Assembly: GCA_963738835.1 (NCBI GenBank)
Contig: CAVTYH010000009.1
Location: 186,001-250,000, forward strand
Reading direction: 5' to 3'
From: CAVTYH01 sp963738835
GTDB taxonomy: Bacteria; Planctomycetota; Planctomycetia; Pirellulales; JADZDJ01
Length of the DNA: 64,000 bases
Shown: piece after piece, positions 53,179 through 61,656 of the stretch
Position numbering within the stretch: position 1 is the stretch's first letter
Layout of the letters: the number at the start of each line of letters is the position of its first letter
The notes under the pieces: model-generated
The model's database searches: none
The model's input: only the letters and a program-made list of their open reading frames with translations
What the model was told of the DNA's origin: nothing
Translations under genes and position numbers: made by a program

Positions 53179-55665
53179 ATGTCTTCGTCATTCGATGCCG
53201 TAATGTCTTCCTGGCCGGCGCAGCCGTGGTTGGCGGCGGCGCTGGTTGGCACAGCGGCAATTTATCTGCGCGGTTGGCGAAGTTTGCAGCGGCGTGATCG
53301 CGTTCGCTGGAATGCATGGAAGCCGGCGGCATTTCTCGGCGGGCTGTCGGCGATGTATTTAGCATTGGCCTCGCCCATCGAAGCGTTTGCGCCGTTCTTG
53401 TTGCAAGTCCACATGGTGCAACATTTGTTTCTGATGATGGTGGTGCCGCCGCTCGTTTGGCTGGGCGCGCCGATGTTGCCCCTGCTGCGTGGATTACCGG
53501 TGGAAATTCGCCGCTATTGGGCTGCGCCGATTTTGCGCTGGCGACCGCTTGGAAATCTCATGGCGACAATGACACATCCCGTTGGTGCATTGATTATTTT
53601 CACGGCGACAACTTGGCTCTGTCATTTGCCGGCCGCGTATCAACTTGCGCTTGAGAGCAATTCCTGGCACGCGGTTCAGCATCTGTGTTTCTTGGCGGCG
53701 GGCCTCGTCTTTTGGTATCCCGTCGTGCGGCCGTTCCCGGCGCGACCAACATGGCCTCTGTGGTTGCTCGTGCCCTATCTGCTCTTGGCCGATATTCAAA
53801 ACACGATTTTCTCGGCCTTGCTGACATTCTCGAACGAGGTCTGGTATCCGCATTATTTGGCGATGCCGCATTTGGACGGCATGTCGGTTCTCGACGATCA
53901 AGCGGCCGCCGGTGTGACGATGTGGGTGCCGGGTTCGATTGTGTTCTTGCTGCCGCTGGCGTGCATCGGATTGCGGCTGATGCAGGGCAAATGGGGAATG
54001 GGGAATGGGGAATGGGGAGTGAGCGGAAGTGGAAGGCGGAAGGCGGAAGGCGGAAGGCGGAGCACAGAATTTAGGAACAACATGACCGGATCAAATTCAT
54101 TCCCCATTCCCCATTCCCCATTCCCCATTCGATTCCAGTTTCCTCACGATTTCGACTTCCTCCGTCACCCACTTTTCGGTTCAATCCTGCGCTGGCGATG
54201 GACTCGGCGGATTGTGCAAATGGTCGTGCTGCTGTTCGCCGTCGCTGTAATCGTCGATGGGCTGTTGGGGCCGCAAATTGCGCCGATGAATTTGGCCGGC
54301 GTCGTGCCGTGGATTCATTGGCGTGGACTAATCATCATCGGTTTGCTCGCTGTCGGCAACGTGTTTTGTTATGGCTGCCCCTTCATGTTGCCGCGGACGG
54401 TTGCTCGTTCGCTGTCTCGCAGTCTCGGCGGACGAGAGTGGCCTCATTGGTTACGTTCAAAGTGGCTGGCGGTTGCGCTTATGGCCCTATTTCTATGGGC
54501 CTACGAAGCGCTGGCGTTGTGGAATAACCCGTGGATCACAGCCTGGATTGCGATCGCTTATTTTGCGGGGGCCCTGCTAATCGACGGCATCTTTCGTGAC
54601 GCGGCTTTTTGCAAGTACGTCTGTCCGATAGGGCAATTTAATTTTGTGCAGTCGCTGGTCTCGCCGCTGGAAGTGCGCGTGCGCGAGCCGTCGGTATGCA
54701 CGAATTGCCGCACGCACGATTGCATTCGCGGACGAGTCGAACCTTCTCCCCTGGGGAGAGGGCAGGGTGAGGGGACGCGCAACGTTGGGCGTCCCCTCAC
54801 CCCAACCCTCTCCTCGGAGAAGAGTGAGCCAGCGGCGGCAAGCCGCCGCACGTTGCCAGGCTGCGAATTGCATCTGTTTCAGCCGCGGAAAGTCGGCAAT
54901 TTGGACTGCACGTTTTGCCTCGACTGCGTACAGGCGTGTCCGCATGAGAATGTCGGCGTGATTGCGGTTGCACCGGCGAAGAGCTTATGGCGCGACGGGC
55001 CGCGATCGGGCATGGGTCACCTGAATCGACGACTGGATTATGCGGCGCTGGCGATCGTGCTTATCTTTGGCGCGTTCGCCAATGCAGCAGGAATGGTCTC
55101 ACCGATTGTGGCTGCCGAGAGGCAGTTCGCCGAGGCGATGGGAACGTCTTCAACGACTCTGGCAGCAACGGTCTTTTATGCAGTAATGTTGTTCGCAATT
55201 CCGGCGGCAAGTCTCGGTGCAGCAGCGACGTTAAGTCGCCGGTCTGGATGCCAATCGATCCAAGAATTGGCCTGCCGCTTTGCGTGGTCACTGGTGCCGT
55301 TGGGGTTCGCGATGTGGCTGGCACATTACAGTTTCCATTTTTTCACGAGTTTCGATACGATCGTGCCCGCCGCGCAGCGATTCGCTGCCGATTTTCGCCT
55401 GGCGTCGCTCGGCTCGCCCGATTGGGTTTGCTCCTGCTGCCGACCGGCGCCCGATTGGCTCTTGAAAGCGGAACTTATGAGCTTAGACATCGGCCTGCTC
55501 GTATCGCTGTATGCCGTATGGCGAATCGCCAGGCATTTGACCGATTCTAATGCCGCGACAATTCGTATGGTGTTGCCGTGGGCTGCTCTGCTGGTCGCGT
55601 TGTTTGCGTTTGGCGTTTGGATATTACTTCAGCCGATGGAAATGCGCGGCACGCTTCCAATGTGA
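53179..55665 (+). CDS. Fusion of CtaG-like oxidase assembly domain and NapH/CcoG-like ferredoxin membrane domain
   Basis: The N-terminal 270 residues are caa3-type CtaG (LLQVHMVQHLFLMMVVPPLVW, HLPAAYQLALES, HYLAMPHLDGMSVLDDQ). A linker follows that is encoded by an iterated inverted repeat (KWGMGNGEWGVSG to SFPIPHSPFPIRF, nucleotides about 53991-54131). The second part is a membrane ferredoxin (FCKYVCPIGQFNFVQSLVS, CTNCRTHDC, DCTFCLDCVQACPH), interrupted after CIRGR by about 33 residues encoded by a second palindrome (54742-54823). More helices follow. Likely role: metal or heme insertion and electron delivery during oxidase assembly. Confidence 0.8.
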   Translation: MSSSFDAVMSSWPAQPWLAAALVGTAAIYLRGWRSLQRRDRVRWNAWKPAAFLGGLSAMYLALASPIEAFAPFLLQVHMVQHLFLMMVVPPLVWLGAPMLPLLRGLPVEIRRYWAAPILRWRPLGNLMATMTHPVGALIIFTATTWLCHLPAAYQLALESNSWHAVQHLCFLAAGLVFWYPVVRPFPARPTWPLWLLVPYLLLADIQNTIFSALLTFSNEVWYPHYLAMPHLDGMSVLDDQAAAGVTMWVPGSIVFLLPLACIGLRLMQGKWGMGNGEWGVSGSGRRKAEGGRRSTEFRNNMTGSNSFPIPHSPFPIRFQFPHDFDFLRHPLFGSILRWRWTRRIVQMVVLLFAVAVIVDGLLGPQIAPMNLAGVVPWIHWRGLIIIGLLAVGNVFCYGCPFMLPRTVARSLSRSLGGREWPHWLRSKWLAVALMALFLWAYEALALWNNPWITAWIAIAYFAGALLIDGIFRDAAFCKYVCPIGQFNFVQSLVSPLEVRVREPSVCTNCRTHDCIRGRVEPSPLGRGQGEGTRNVGRPLTPTLSSEKSEPAAASRRTLPGCELHLFQPRKVGNLDCTFCLDCVQACPHENVGVIAVAPAKSLWRDGPRSGMGHLNRRLDYAALAIVLIFGAFANAAGMVSPIVAAERQFAEAMGTSSTTLAATVFYAVMLFAIPAASLGAAATLSRRSGCQSIQELACRFAWSLVPLGFAMWLAHYSFHFFTSFDTIVPAAQRFAADFRLASLGSPDWVCSCCRPAPDWLLKAELMSLDIGLLVSLYAVWRIARHLTDSNAATIRMVLPWAALLVALFAFGVWILLQPMEMRGTLPM
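53991..54131. repeat. Iterated-arm inverted repeat translated as a protein linker
   Basis: Left arm 53992-54019 repeats GGGGAAT four times; right arm 54097-54130 is its complement, repeating ATTCCCC. Between them 54033-54060 holds four copies of GGAAGGC. The whole element is in frame with the surrounding gene and encodes a Gly/Arg-rich then Pro/Phe-rich linker. Confidence 0.8.
54742..54823. repeat. G/C-rich palindrome translated inside an iron-sulfur domain
   Basis: Left arm 54742-54779 pairs with right arm 54790-54823; CTTCTCC, GGGAGAGGG and GGTGAGGGGACG are matched by CGTCCCCTCACC, CCCTCTCC and GGAGAAG. It encodes PSPLGRGQGEG and LTPTLSSEK in frame. The same type of hairpin occurs in the intergenic island near 28041-28075. 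Confidence 0.85.
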
Positions 55666-55677
55666 ATGGACATTTGA

Positions 55678-56265
55678 ATGAAACATGCATTAACCGTGAT
55701 TCTGGCTTCCGTCATTGGCTTGCAGCCAGTTCCTCTCTTGGCCGATGGAGGCACGTTGCGTTTGTCACAGCGTTTGGGTGAACGGCAAGTTAGCGTGTTC
55801 ACATCGCCGTCGGTGCTACGCGTCGGGCTGATCGACATCAGCGTGCTGGTGCAAGATGCGGCCAGCGGAAACGTGCAGGAGAATCTCCAGGTCAAAGTCC
55901 AATTAGAGTGCCTTGATCAGTCGGCAATTCCACTCGTGCAGGAGGCGACATCGGCTGCGGCGACCAACAAATTGTTCCAGGCAGCCGCTTTCGACGTGCC
56001 TCACGCCGGGCTTTGGCGAGCCACGGTTAGCGTTGTTGATGGCCCACCCGCCGTTGTTCGATTTGATCTTAAGATCGGTCCGCCACTTCCGCCGTGGATT
56101 GATTTGGCGCCCTGGGTTGCGTGGCCATTGGCTGTGGTTGCGCTGTTCCTGATTCACCAACGACTAGTCGTCCGGCACGCATTAAAACGCCGTCCACCGG
56201 GATTTCCCGCACATTCGCTACAAACCGGACCACTCCCGGTAAGCTCTCGGTCGGCAAATGCTTGA
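55678..56265 (+). CDS. Membrane-anchored periplasmic protein, FixH/YtkA-like
   Basis: A signal peptide (TVILASVIGLQPVPLLADG) precedes a beta-rich domain (VSVFTSPSVLRVGLIDISVLVQ and LWRATVSVVDGPPAVVRFDL) and one C-terminal helix (LAPWVAWPLAVVALFLI). The sandwich resembles FixH/YtkA-like domains found beside oxidase assembly genes, and the position right after the CtaG fusion supports that. Similarity is weak. Confidence 0.6.
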   Translation: MKHALTVILASVIGLQPVPLLADGGTLRLSQRLGERQVSVFTSPSVLRVGLIDISVLVQDAASGNVQENLQVKVQLECLDQSAIPLVQEATSAAATNKLFQAAAFDVPHAGLWRATVSVVDGPPAVVRFDLKIGPPLPPWIDLAPWVAWPLAVVALFLIHQRLVVRHALKRRPPGFPAHSLQTGPLPVSSRSANA

Positions 56266-56456
56266 CGGTCCGGCGCAAGATGACTAGCTTGAATGTTGCA
56301 GTCGGGACTATCTGACATCTGGAAGAGGCAACCGTGGGGGTGTTCCCACGTTCGATGGTGGGCTTTTGGCTGCGCTTATTTCGGGCCTTCGTTCGCATTT
56401 CTTCTATTCGTGGCCTGATGGGCCGCTAAGCCGCAAGCGGCTTGAAGGGTGTTAAC

Positions 56457-57132
56457 ATGTTGACAAGTCTGTTTCTAAAAGTCGCGTACGTCGGTGCTGA
56501 ATGGGTGTTGTGGGTGTTGTTGGCGCTGAGCTTTGTCAGCATCGGCATCATTGTCGATCGGCTGCTCTACTTTTGGCGCAACGCTGAAGAGAGCGATCGC
56601 TTGAATTCGAGCCTGCCAGAGCAACTTCGCGCCGGCGATGTTCGCGGAGCCTGGGAATTGGTAGCAAACTCTGAAGGCGTGGGCGGTGCAATTGTGGCGG
56701 CCGGTCTAAAGGCGATGCGCCGCGGCCCCGATTCCTGCAACGAAGCCATGCAAAGTGTGAAATTAAGATTGCGAGGCGAACTCGATGCTCGGCTATCGAT
56801 TCTCGGCACCATCGGCAGCAACTGCGCCGTTCATCGGGCTGATGGGCACGGTGCTGGGGGTCATCAAGGCGGCCAATGACATGACCGGCCAAGATCCGAG
56901 CGCCGTCATGCGTGGCGTGTTCGAGGCTCTGGTCGCCACGGCCGTCGGCTTGTTCGTCGCCATTCCAGCGGTCATCGCATACAACTTTTTTCAGCGCAAA
57001 GTCCGGGCCGCAATGTCTCAAATCGATTCATTGGCCCACTTGGTCTTGGCGTACGTGCATGCGGCCGATCGTCGGGCAGCAACACCCGAGGCACCTCAGG
57101 CCTGCGCGGGTCTCCTGATCGCAGAACCATAA
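56457..57132 (+). CDS. exbB: MotA/TolQ/ExbB proton-channel protein, with one frameshift
   Basis: Inner-membrane proton-channel subunit that energises outer-membrane or envelope work. First frame: N-terminal helix (VLWVLLALSFVSIGIIVDRLL) and charged linker; second frame from about 56823: NAPFIGLMGTVLGVIKA, the conserved second helix, and VATAVGLFVAIPAVIAYNFF. One extra T at 56823 breaks the frame; removal restores IGSNAPFIGLMGT. The start ATG 56457 is preceded by AAGGGTG. exbD follows 49 bases later. Confidence 0.87.
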
Positions 57133-57181
57133 TTCAACGCGGTGCAAGCACCGCCGCTACACCTAAACCCCGAACCGTTCA

Positions 57182-57619
57182 ATGGCTGGCAAAGTTTCTT
57201 TTGGCGATGAAGACGACGGCGGCGTAATGAGCGACATCAACGTCACGCCCTTGGTCGACGTGGTGCTGGTGCTCTTGATCGTATTCATGATCACCGTGCC
57301 GGCCATTGTTGGCAACGCGCCAGTGAAAGTGAACTTGCCGCAGACCACGGCCTTCGGCGGCCAGACCGAAGATTTGCCGATGAATATTTTCCTGAAGCGC
57401 GAGGCCGACGGCAGCCTGGGTTGGTATTGGAACGCCGACAAGATAAATCCCGATCAATTCCATCAGAAGCTGATCGACCTGCACGTCACCAAAGATCAAA
57501 CCGTTACAATTTCGGCCGACAAAGACATTCCGTATCAAGACGTGGTTCGCGTCATGGACGTTTTGGCCAGCGTCGGCATCCACAAGATTTGGCTGCCCAC
57601 AAAGCATGTGGGGCCGTGA
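57182..57619 (+). CDS. exbD: ExbD/TolR family biopolymer transport protein
   Basis: Partner of ExbB. The single helix with its conserved Asp is in DINVTPLVDVVLVLLIVFM, preceded by a short cytoplasmic N-terminus and followed by a periplasmic domain (DKDIPYQDVVRVMDVLASVG). 145 residues, complete. Together with exbB and the next gene it forms a compact unit; the load driven by this proton channel is not known. Confidence 0.9.
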   Translation: MAGKVSFGDEDDGGVMSDINVTPLVDVVLVLLIVFMITVPAIVGNAPVKVNLPQTTAFGGQTEDLPMNIFLKREADGSLGWYWNADKINPDQFHQKLIDLHVTKDQTVTISADKDIPYQDVVRVMDVLASVGIHKIWLPTKHVGP

Positions 57620-57773
57620 GGTTGACCCGTTTCAACGCCGCTTGTTGCTGTCATCACCAAAACGCATTAAAATTGAATCGTCGTACTTCCGGCAACCGAG
57701 AGAGGAAGTTTCGTTGAACATCGCCCGGAGTGCGTGGTACTTTTCTTTCCGCGATCCGAGGGGCTGAGCGGCC

Positions 57774-59381
57774 ATGACGGATCCGATGTCGCCAACTTCC
57801 GTGGCCTTCCCGCACAAGTCGGAATCTTCGTCGAGCGCATTTGTACCGCCGAGTGCATCGTCGGCCCAGGTGCGGCCGGCCAATGTGCGCTCTAATGTCA
57901 GGCCGACAAACGGCGCTGCCGCGGCAGTGCCGCCGCACTACGTCAATGCGCAAGCGAGCGACGACGATAAGGTCGATCTAGCCGAGGCCCTGCAAAATGC
58001 TCCACCGTGGCTGATCAGTCTGGTTGTTCACATGTCGGCGCTAATCTTGCTGGGGCTGACGTATGCCGCCACGAAAGTTGCTGAAAACAATGTCGAAGTG
58101 CAGGCTGTTTACGGCGAGCAAATTGGCGATCAATTGCTCGATAATTCGCTGGGTCTGACGACCGATACGCCCGATCCGACGGTCGACAAGGCGGTATTCT
58201 CTCCGTCCGATTTGCCGCCGGTGGCAGATCCACTGGCCGCGCCGCCGCTCGTGAGCGATTTCTCACCGCTGGGCACTTTCGGCGGCAGCAATCAGGCGAT
58301 CGACGCGCCGATTGGACTCGCGCTTTCCGGCCGCGAAAAGGGCATGAAGAAAGCGCTTCTCGGCCGTTACGGCGGCAACAAGCTTACGGAAGACTCCGTC
58401 CATTTGTGCTCGAGTGGCTCAAACGCAATCAGCGTTCTAACGGCCTGTGGAGTTTGTCGGGTCCCTACCCCAATGGCGCCTTGGAAGAAAATCCGGTTGC
58501 GGCGACCGCGATGGCTTTGCTGGCCTTTCAAGGGGCTGGCAACACGCCTGCAGCTAACGGCGACCCGAAATACGATTACAGGCCGATGATGAAGAAAGCG
58601 TGGGATGCCCTGCTCAAGCATCAATCGCGCGAGGGACAGTTCATGAATGCGAACATGTCCAGCAACCACATGATGTACACCCACGCGCAGGCCACCATTG
58701 CCTTGTGCGAATTATATGGCATGACCGAAGATTCTTATTACCGCGCTCCGGCAGAGCGAGCGATCGATTTTTGCGTCAAATCGCAAGACGCCGCTGGCGG
58801 TTGGCGGTATATGCCGCGCTCAGATTCCGACACCTCGGTAACCGGCTGGTTCGTGATGGCGCTACAAAAGCGCGCGGATGGCCAAACTCGAAGTGCCCAG
58901 TGACACATTGGAGGGAATCTCCCGCTATCTCGACAGCGCCCAGACCGCCGACGGCAGCCAGTATTATTACAAACCGGGCTCACCCTCCAACTTGGCGATG
59001 ACGGCCGAAGGGCTACTCTGCCGACAATATCTGGGCTGGAAACACGACGACCCGCGATTGCTCGCTGGCGCCGATTTTTTGTCGGCCTCGCCGATTAGCA
59101 ACGCAGAAATTAACGTTTACCATTGGTATTATGCCACACAGGTGATGCATCACATGGGCGGAAAGTACTGGAAAAAATGGAATGAAGTGATGCGGCAATA
59201 CTTGCCCGAGACGCAAACAAAAAAGGGCCCGGAAGAAGGCAGCTGGGACCCCGGCAGCGATCGCTGGGGCTCCGCCGGCGGCCGGCTGTACGTGACCTGT
59301 CTCCGCACGTATATGCTGGAGGTGTACTACCGCCACCTGCCGCTGTATTCGGACATTTATTCAATGGGTAAATCGAATTGA
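57774..59381 (+). CDS. Membrane-anchored prenyltransferase/squalene-cyclase-repeat protein, with two frameshifts
   Basis: Three frames form one protein. A polar N-terminus of about 80 residues precedes a helix (WLISLVVHMSALILLGLTY); the periplasmic part begins with an Asp/Pro-rich linker, then alpha/alpha-toroid repeats with QW-like motifs: SNGLWSLSGPYPNG, YTHAQATIALCELYG, GGWRYMPRSDSDTSVTGW, SRYLDSAQTADGSQYYY and NVYHWYYATQ. Breaks are near 58400-58410 and in an A-run near 58875. Placed just after exbB-exbD, it may be the periplasmic load or sensor of that channel; no cyclase active-site DxDD was seen. Confidence 0.75.
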
Positions 59382-59465
59382 CGTTCCGTGCCGGCGATGA
59401 CGCAATTGGCGGAGGCCAGCATTTTTGTAAGCCGCTGTCATGGGAGATCATCACCGGCGATTCAA

Positions 59466-61646
59466 TCATGGGCCTGTAGAGATTTGCACTTTCAGCACGT
59501 CGACCAAAAATGCAAGTTGGTCGGTGACGTCATCGATGAGTTTGCTCGTCGGCTTACCGGCACCGTGGCCGGCTTGCGTTTCGATGCGGATTAAAACTGG
59601 GACCGGACCGGCCTGGGCGGCTTGCATTGTGGCGGCGAATTTGAAGCTGTGGCCGGGGACGACGCGATCGTCGTGATCGGCGGTGGTGATTAACGTCGGC
59701 GGATAGTGTGTGCCAGGTTTGATGTTGTGCAGCGGCGAGTAAGCCAGCAGTGCCGCAAATTCTTGGGGATTGTCGGCAGAGCCGTAATCGCTAATCCAGC
59801 CCCACCCGACTGTGAACTTGTGAAACCGCAGCATATCCATCACGCCCACGGCGGGAAGAGCGGCCCCAAATAAATCGGGCCGCTGTGTCAGACAGGTGCC
59901 CACCAGCAATCCACCATTGGAACGACCGCTGATGGCTAGCTTCGGAGTCGAGGTATACTTCTGATCAATGAGACATTGTGCCGCGGCGATGAAATCGTCG
60001 AAAACGTTTTGCTTTTTCAGCTTGATGCCGGCCTCATGCCACTCGCGGCCATATTCGCCGCCGCCGCGCAAGTTCGGCACGGCATGAACACCGCCCATTT
60101 CCATCCATATGAGGTTGCTGACGGCAAAGCGTGGCGAGAGATAAATGTTGAACCCGCCATATCCATATAGCAACGTTGGCGTGTACTCGTCGACTTTCAA
60201 CCCTTTCTTCGAGCTGATGAACATTGGTACGCGCGTGCCATCGCGGCTGGCATAAAAAATCTGCCGAGTTTCGTAATCGCTGGGATTAAAGTCGAGTTTT
60301 GGCTGGCGAAAAACAATCGATTTACCGCGGTCGGCATCGTAACGGTAAACGGTTGGCGGCGAGGCGAAGCTGGTAAAGTCGTAAAACACATCTCGGTCTT
60401 TACGGCGACCATCGAAGGAAACAGTTCCCATTTCCGGCAGCTCGACATCGCGCTCAAAATGCCCGGCAAGATCGTACACTTTTACCAGACTGTGAGCATC
60501 GTGCAGATAGCACAGGAAAAATCGCTCGGCCACAACGCTCGTATGCAGAAGCGCGTCGCTGGATTCCGGCACAATTTCCCGCCAATGCTCGCGCTCGGGA
60601 CGATTTATATCGATGGCCACAATGCGATAGCGCGGCGCACCACAGTCCGTCCGAAACCAGAATTCGTCGCCGGTGTTGCCGAGATATTCGTACTGAGCGT
60701 CAAAATCCTTTAGAAGCTCGACAACTTTGGCATCCCTTTGGTCGAGCCGTTGATAGAAAACCGCATTTTTCCGTTCTGTGCCGCGCGCGACAGTAATCAC
60801 CAGGAATTTTCCGTCATCGCTGACCATGCCGTCGAATTCCCATTCCTTCTTATCGGGACGGTCGTAAATCAGCCGGTCCTCCAACTGCGGCGTGCCCAGT
60901 TTGTGGTAATACAGCTTTTGAAAATAGTTGGCCTCGGTGAGCTTCGTTTCCTCACGCGGCTCATTGTACCGGCTGTAAAAGAATCCCGCATTGTCGTGTG
61001 TCCACGACGGAATGGAAGACTTGAGCCACTTCAGCACATCAGGCAAATCTTCGCCGGTGTCGACATCGCGCACGTGGATTTCATGCCAGTCAGATCCGGC
61101 AGTTGCCAGGCCGTATGCCACTTTCTTGCCATCTTCGCTGATGGGATAATTCGCCAACGCGACGGTGCCATTGTCGGACAGCTTATTGACATCCAGCAGC
61201 ACGTGCGGCTCCGCTTCCAGCGATTTACTCCAATACAGCACCGGCTGGTTTTGCAGCCCATCGTTTTTGGTGAAGAAGAATCGATCGTCGTAATGAAGCG
61301 GAATTCCATATTTGGGATAATTCCAAAGCTCAGTCAGCCGACGACGGATGCCAGCGCGAGCCGGAATTTTTTCGAGATAGCTGTTGGTAAGTCGATTTTC
61401 CGCTTTGATCCAGGCGCGTGTTTCTTCACTGTCCACGTCTTCGAGCCAGCGATAAGGATCGGCGACCTTGGTGCCGTGATAATCGTCAACCTGATCGCTC
61501 CGACGCGCCGCCGGATACTCGAACTTCGCTTGCTCGCGGGCTGAGTCGGGAGCAGCCGCCCAAGCGATCGGAATGAATGACATGCTTGCCGGGGCTAGCA
61601 TTGCGGCGGCAATCAATCTTGCAAATTTTTCGAAAACATCTCGCAC
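59466..61646 (-). CDS. Prolyl oligopeptidase, S9A family, exported
   Basis: Serine peptidase cleaving after proline in short peptides. An N-terminal signal (LIAAAMLAPASMSFIPIAWAA) is followed by the prolyl-oligopeptidase N-domain (DPYRWLEDVDSEETRAW) and beta-propeller, then the hydrolase domain with Ser in ISGRSNGGLLVGT, Asp in TTADHDDRVVPGHSF and His in QAGHGAGKPTSK. At 726 residues it is full length and intact. Confidence 0.9.
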   Translation of the reverse strand: MRDVFEKFARLIAAAMLAPASMSFIPIAWAAAPDSAREQAKFEYPAARRSDQVDDYHGTKVADPYRWLEDVDSEETRAWIKAENRLTNSYLEKIPARAGIRRRLTELWNYPKYGIPLHYDDRFFFTKNDGLQNQPVLYWSKSLEAEPHVLLDVNKLSDNGTVALANYPISEDGKKVAYGLATAGSDWHEIHVRDVDTGEDLPDVLKWLKSSIPSWTHDNAGFFYSRYNEPREETKLTEANYFQKLYYHKLGTPQLEDRLIYDRPDKKEWEFDGMVSDDGKFLVITVARGTERKNAVFYQRLDQRDAKVVELLKDFDAQYEYLGNTGDEFWFRTDCGAPRYRIVAIDINRPEREHWREIVPESSDALLHTSVVAERFFLCYLHDAHSLVKVYDLAGHFERDVELPEMGTVSFDGRRKDRDVFYDFTSFASPPTVYRYDADRGKSIVFRQPKLDFNPSDYETRQIFYASRDGTRVPMFISSKKGLKVDEYTPTLLYGYGGFNIYLSPRFAVSNLIWMEMGGVHAVPNLRGGGEYGREWHEAGIKLKKQNVFDDFIAAAQCLIDQKYTSTPKLAISGRSNGGLLVGTCLTQRPDLFGAALPAVGVMDMLRFHKFTVGWGWISDYGSADNPQEFAALLAYSPLHNIKPGTHYPPTLITTADHDDRVVPGHSFKFAATMQAAQAGPVPVLIRIETQAGHGAGKPTSKLIDDVTDQLAFLVDVLKVQISTGP

Positions 61647-61656
61647 GCGGCACCAT

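Noticed and set aside
54033..54060. CRISPR-like tandem units
   Set aside because: The four GGAAGGC units are contiguous 7-mers without spacers and lie inside a coding frame.
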